Assembly (NCBI GenBank): GCA_002730985.1
Contig: PCBP01000061.1
Location: 1 to 20,447, forward strand
DNA: 20,447 bases
Direction: 5' to 3'
DNA from: Flavobacteriales bacterium
Lineage (GTDB): Bacteria > Bacteroidota > Bacteroidia > Flavobacteriales > BACL11
Shown here: in pieces, positions 18,114-20,447 of the stretch
Layout: each line of letters opens with the position of its first letter
Numbering within the stretch: the stretch's first letter is position 1
Notes under the pieces: generated by a model
What the model was told of the DNA's origin: nothing
What the model saw: the letters and a program-made list of their open reading frames with translations, nothing else
Databases searched by the model: none
Made by a program: the position numbers and the translations under genes

Positions 18114-18659
18114 TTAATTTTTTTCCCACTCAATAGCAAGCATCTTATTTTCCATTAGAATGAAGCGGGCTAAAACGAATAAATAATCTGACAATCTATT
18201 TAGATACTTGATGTGTAAGGAGTTGATTCTTGTTTCTTGTGTTAGAGCAACTAAATTGCGTTCAGCTCTTCTGCAGACTGTACGCGCAATATGACATTTA
18301 GATACTGTAGGGAGTCCAGATGGAAGGATGAAATTCTTTAAAATAGGTAATGCTGCATCCATGTTGTCAATTTCACTTTCTAACATTTTAATGTTTTCTT
18401 CTGTTATATTTGGTAATTTAATTTTCTTATTTGACCCGTCAAATGCGATGCAAGAACCCATATTAAAGAGTTGATTTTGGATTTTAAGGAGTGTTTCTTT
18501 TTGGGATTTACTAATCTTTTGATCAAAGATATTACCAATAAAGGCATTTAATTCATCAATAGTTCCATAGCATTCTAGTCTAGCATGGTTCTTTTTAACA
18601 ATGCTCCCTCCTAGTAATTGCGTATCTCCCTTGTCTCCTTTTTTCGTATAAATTTTCAT
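18114..18659 (-). CDS. PduO-type cob(I)alamin adenosyltransferase
   Basis: 181 residues. It transfers adenosine from ATP to cob(I)alamin, making adenosylcobalamin, the cofactor of enzymes such as methylmalonyl-CoA mutase. The N-terminal ATP-binding segment TKKGDKGDTQLLGG (5-18), the ECYGTIDELNAFIG helix, the RRAER motif (130-134) and YLNRLSDYLFVLAR near the C-terminus are the family signature. It fits the PduO/MMAB group rather than CobA or EutT. It starts 2 bases after the methyltransferase stop, in an operon with that gene and the DksA-like gene. The organism therefore probably uses B12, though no B12-dependent enzyme is in the window. Confidence 0.95.
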   Translation of the reverse strand: MKIYTKKGDKGDTQLLGGSIVKKNHARLECYGTIDELNAFIGNIFDQKISKSQKETLLKIQNQLFNMGSCIAFDGSNKKIKLPNITEENIKMLESEIDNMDAALPILKNFILPSGLPTVSKCHIARTVCRRAERNLVALTQETRINSLHIKYLNRLSDYLFVLARFILMENKMLAIEWEKN

Positions 18660-18661
18660 AA

Positions 18662-19447
18662 TTAGAATCGTATTGTATAATGTTCTTTGCTTAGTTCTGA
18701 TTTTATAAACACAATGCCAAGATAAAACAAATCAACAGTTAAAGTAGTTTTTTTGTCTGATTTTATATGCTCCCAGGCATTTTGCATTCCTTTAGACCAA
18801 TGAATATCATCAAAAATAAAAATAGTATCGTTATTTGCATATTTTAGACATTCTTTAAAATATCTAATTGTAGGCTGCTCTTGATGATTGCCGTCAATAA
18901 AAGCCAAATCAATTGTAGTAATTTCCTTCAGTTTTTTTTGTAAAGTATTTTGAAAATCACCTGATGTAACAGTAATATTTTTCGCATCTAGGTTATTAAA
19001 ATTCTGTTTAGCAATTTTTATTGTTTCTAAGCATCCTTCAAAGGTGTGTACTTTTGATGCTTCTTCCGCTTTTGCTAAATATAGCGTGCTGATTCCTAAT
19101 GACGTTCCAAGTTCTAAGATATTTTGAGGCTTGTAAAATTGGACTATTCTGTAAAGTAATTTACCGAATTTTGAATTCTTTGAAGAATTCTTGGCTACAT
19201 CTTTCACTTTCCTTTTTTTGGCATTATTCACATGGCTTCCAGCTCCAAAATCAGTAATTTCTATAATCTGATTTAATTGACATAGTTCTTTTCTTAAGTT
19301 TTCAATTATTTTACAATTTTCATCATCAGAATTTCCATTTAATACTTTTGTGATAAACTCATATAAGAATGGGGATTGTGCGCTATGTTTATTTTTTGCA
19401 ACAAGTAAATATTTGATGTATCTTTTTATAAATATGAGGGTTTTCAT
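18662..19447 (-). CDS. Class I SAM-dependent O-methyltransferase-like protein
   Basis: 261 residues from the chosen ATG at 19447. SAM-binding motif I is ILELGTSLGISTLYLA (about 110-125), followed by the acidic residue in VHTFEG, FIDGNH (183-188) and FIFDDIHWSKGMQNAWEHI, the pattern of the Methyltransf_24 / catechol-O-methyltransferase-like group. An upstream in-frame GTG at 19462 would add 5 residues and overlap the DksA-like stop. The ATG, 4 bases after that stop, is more natural. The N-terminal KHSAQSPFLYEF fits a Bacteroidota-type version of this family. The substrate cannot be read. It is the middle gene of a three-gene operon. Confidence 0.85.
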   Translation of the reverse strand: MKTLIFIKRYIKYLLVAKNKHSAQSPFLYEFITKVLNGNSDDENCKIIENLRKELCQLNQIIEITDFGAGSHVNNAKKRKVKDVAKNSSKNSKFGKLLYRIVQFYKPQNILELGTSLGISTLYLAKAEEASKVHTFEGCLETIKIAKQNFNNLDAKNITVTSGDFQNTLQKKLKEITTIDLAFIDGNHQEQPTIRYFKECLKYANNDTIFIFDDIHWSKGMQNAWEHIKSDKKTTLTVDLFYLGIVFIKSELSKEHYTIRF

Positions 19448-19451
19448 GATC

Positions 19452-19784
19452 TTATTGGGCACAGATTACACAAAATTTGCTTTGCGGCTGTATCATGAGT
19501 CTGACAAATGGGATAGCTTTATTGCATTTGTTGCACATGCCAAAATCAGGGTCTTTAAATTTATTTTGCATAGTTTCTAATTGTTGCATTTTTTCTTTTG
19601 CAACTCGTAAAGCTGCCTCTACTATGCTTTTATTGTTAATCGCATCCATTCTACTGACTCTTCCAATTGAGTTTTCTGGGGAAATTGGCTTGCAGAGACT
19701 AGAGTACTCCTCTATCTTCTCTTTGGTATCTCTTATTTCCGTCTTTAGTTTGGCTTTTAATGCCTTTAATTGAGCTTTCTCCAT
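19452..19784 (-). CDS. TraR/DksA-type zinc-finger protein
   Basis: 110 residues. An N-terminal helical hairpin (about 1-75, with KLKTEIRDTKEKIEEYSSL and AALRVAKEKMQQLETMQ) is followed by a C-terminal four-cysteine zinc finger, C84-x2-C87-x17-C105-x2-C108. DksA-family proteins enter the secondary channel of RNA polymerase and alter transcription, often together with ppGpp. The coiled-coil tip that would carry the key acidic residues is short here, and the usual DxxDxA is not obvious, so it may be a divergent relative. It is the first gene of the DksA-methyltransferase-adenosyltransferase operon and divergent from hldD. A TACATTTG box ends 5 bases before its ATG. Confidence 0.88.
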   Translation of the reverse strand: MEKAQLKALKAKLKTEIRDTKEKIEEYSSLCKPISPENSIGRVSRMDAINNKSIVEAALRVAKEKMQQLETMQNKFKDPDFGMCNKCNKAIPFVRLMIQPQSKFCVICAQ

Positions 19785-19789
19785 TAAGA

Positions 19790-19797
19790 CAAATGTA
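19790..19797 (-). promoter_or_regulatory. -7 box of the DksA-like operon
   Basis: On the minus strand TACATTTG matches TAnnTTTG perfectly and ends 5 bases (tctta) before the ATG. No -33 TTTG is visible at the usual distance. Confidence 0.5.
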
Positions 19798-19810
19798 TAA
19801 TTTTTTAATG

Positions 19811-19818
19811 TACTTTTG
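19811..19818 (+). promoter_or_regulatory. -7 box of hldD
   Basis: TACTTTTG matches TAnnTTTG perfectly and ends 4 bases (taat) before the hldD ATG. No -33 TTTG is visible. The 38-base gap holds both this and the divergent DksA-like box. Confidence 0.5.
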
Positions 19819-19822
19819 TAAT

Positions 19823-20447
19823 ATGATAATTATTACAGGTGCAGCAGGTTTTATTGGCTCGTGTTTAGTGAAGAAATTAAATAGTTTAGAAAGGGATAAA
19901 TTAATTTTGGTTGATGATTTTTCAAGTGATGACAAGAATAAAAATTTAGCAGGGAAATATTTTCATAATAAAATTGACAGATCTCAATTTATAGAATGGT
20001 TTCGGAAGAATGCCAATAAAATTACAGAAGTATATCATATTGGTGCTAGAACAGATACCACTGAGCTTGATATTGCTATTTTTGATAAATTAAATTTGAA
20101 TTATTCAAAAAGTTTATGGAAAATATGTACTGATCATGAGATTCCTTTTATTTATGCTTCCTCAGCAGCAACTTATGGATTAGGTGAGTTTGGGTTTGAA
20201 GATGATCATTGTATGGTGAATAAATTAGCCCCTCTTAATCCTTATGGTATTTCTAAAAATGCTTTTGATAAATGGGTGATATGTCAGGATAGACAACCTC
20301 CTTTCTGGGCTGGGTTTAAGTTTTTTAATGTTTATGGCCCTAATGAATTTCATAAAGGCAGGATGGCCTCAGTTATATTTCAGGCTGTAAATCAGATTAA
20401 GAAAACAGGAGAAATGCACCTTTTCAAATCTCATAATCCTAAGTATA
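19823..20447 (+). CDS. hldD: ADP-L-glycero-D-manno-heptose-6-epimerase, 5' part
   Basis: 208 residues are visible and the frame is still open at the window edge, so the 3' end is missing (E. coli HldD has 310 residues). It epimerises ADP-D-glycero-D-manno-heptose at C6, giving the heptose used in lipopolysaccharide core. The Rossmann motif GAAGFIG (6-12), HIGARTDTTE (72-81), YASSAATYG (111-119), the catalytic YGISK (Y141, K145) and FNVYGPNEFHKGRMASV are diagnostic of HldD among the short-chain epimerases. The ATG at 19823 is the only sensible start, since GAAGFIG must sit at the very N-terminus. It is divergent from the DksA-like operon. Confidence 0.96.
   Translation, partial: MIIITGAAGFIGSCLVKKLNSLERDKLILVDDFSSDDKNKNLAGKYFHNKIDRSQFIEWFRKNANKITEVYHIGARTDTTELDIAIFDKLNLNYSKSLWKICTDHEIPFIYASSAATYGLGEFGFEDDHCMVNKLAPLNPYGISKNAFDKWVICQDRQPPFWAGFKFFNVYGPNEFHKGRMASVIFQAVNQIKKTGEMHLFKSHNPKY

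Noticed and set aside
19147..19197. Two GAATTC sites close together, resembling an inverted repeat
   Set aside because: They fall in methyltransferase codons for a Ser/Lys/Asn-rich loop, and no regulatory context is present.
19477..19935. Open frames opposite the DksA-like gene and the hldD start
   Set aside because: The DksA-like zinc finger and the HldD Rossmann motif fix the real frames; the antisense frames have no supporting motif.

Overview
The window looks like chromosomal DNA of a member of the Bacteroidota, most likely a marine-type Flavobacteriia. The reasons are a strongly AT-rich composition, a type IX secretion (T9SS) sorting domain on a repeat adhesin, a long SecA (1095 residues), A-rich rather than Shine-Dalgarno start regions, and several matches to the Bacteroidota -7 promoter box TAnnTTTG. 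Genes are dense, and no intergenic gap exceeds about 125 bases. I see no rRNA, tRNA, CRISPR array, insertion sequence or phage gene. Most of the window is housekeeping. The lineage is inferred from protein families, not from any search.

Layout. Bases 2-1842 (+) hold the 3' part of a secreted repeat adhesin and, 8 bases later, a small exported beta-barrel-like protein. Bases 1869-6222 (+) hold a good promoter, a leader containing an intrinsic-terminator-like hairpin, and the operon rimP-nusA-infB (30S maturation, transcription elongation and termination, translation initiation). A small SPOR-domain gene faces infB on the minus strand and is convergent with it at 1 base. From it, divergently, runs a plus-strand run: pabB-tilS-(two-helix membrane protein), then a DsbD-type disulfide reductase and an M42 peptidase (6684-12849).

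The rest is mostly minus strand. The secA - DUF3089 lipoprotein - tag cluster (17743 down to 12833) has overlapping genes, and the end of tag overlaps the end of the M42 gene. Upstream of secA lies a DUF2795 gene, preceded by the TraR/DksA zinc-finger - methyltransferase - cobalamin adenosyltransferase operon (19784 down to 18114). The window closes with the 5' part of hldD (+), cut by the edge.

The points most worth a second look are regulatory. A perfect 8-bp terminator hairpin sits between the promoter and start of the operon that encodes NusA, itself a termination factor. Four gene starts have a TAnnTTTG-like box ending only 4-5 bases before the start codon, which suggests leaderless or near-leaderless mRNAs. 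I found no clear previously undescribed multi-gene system.
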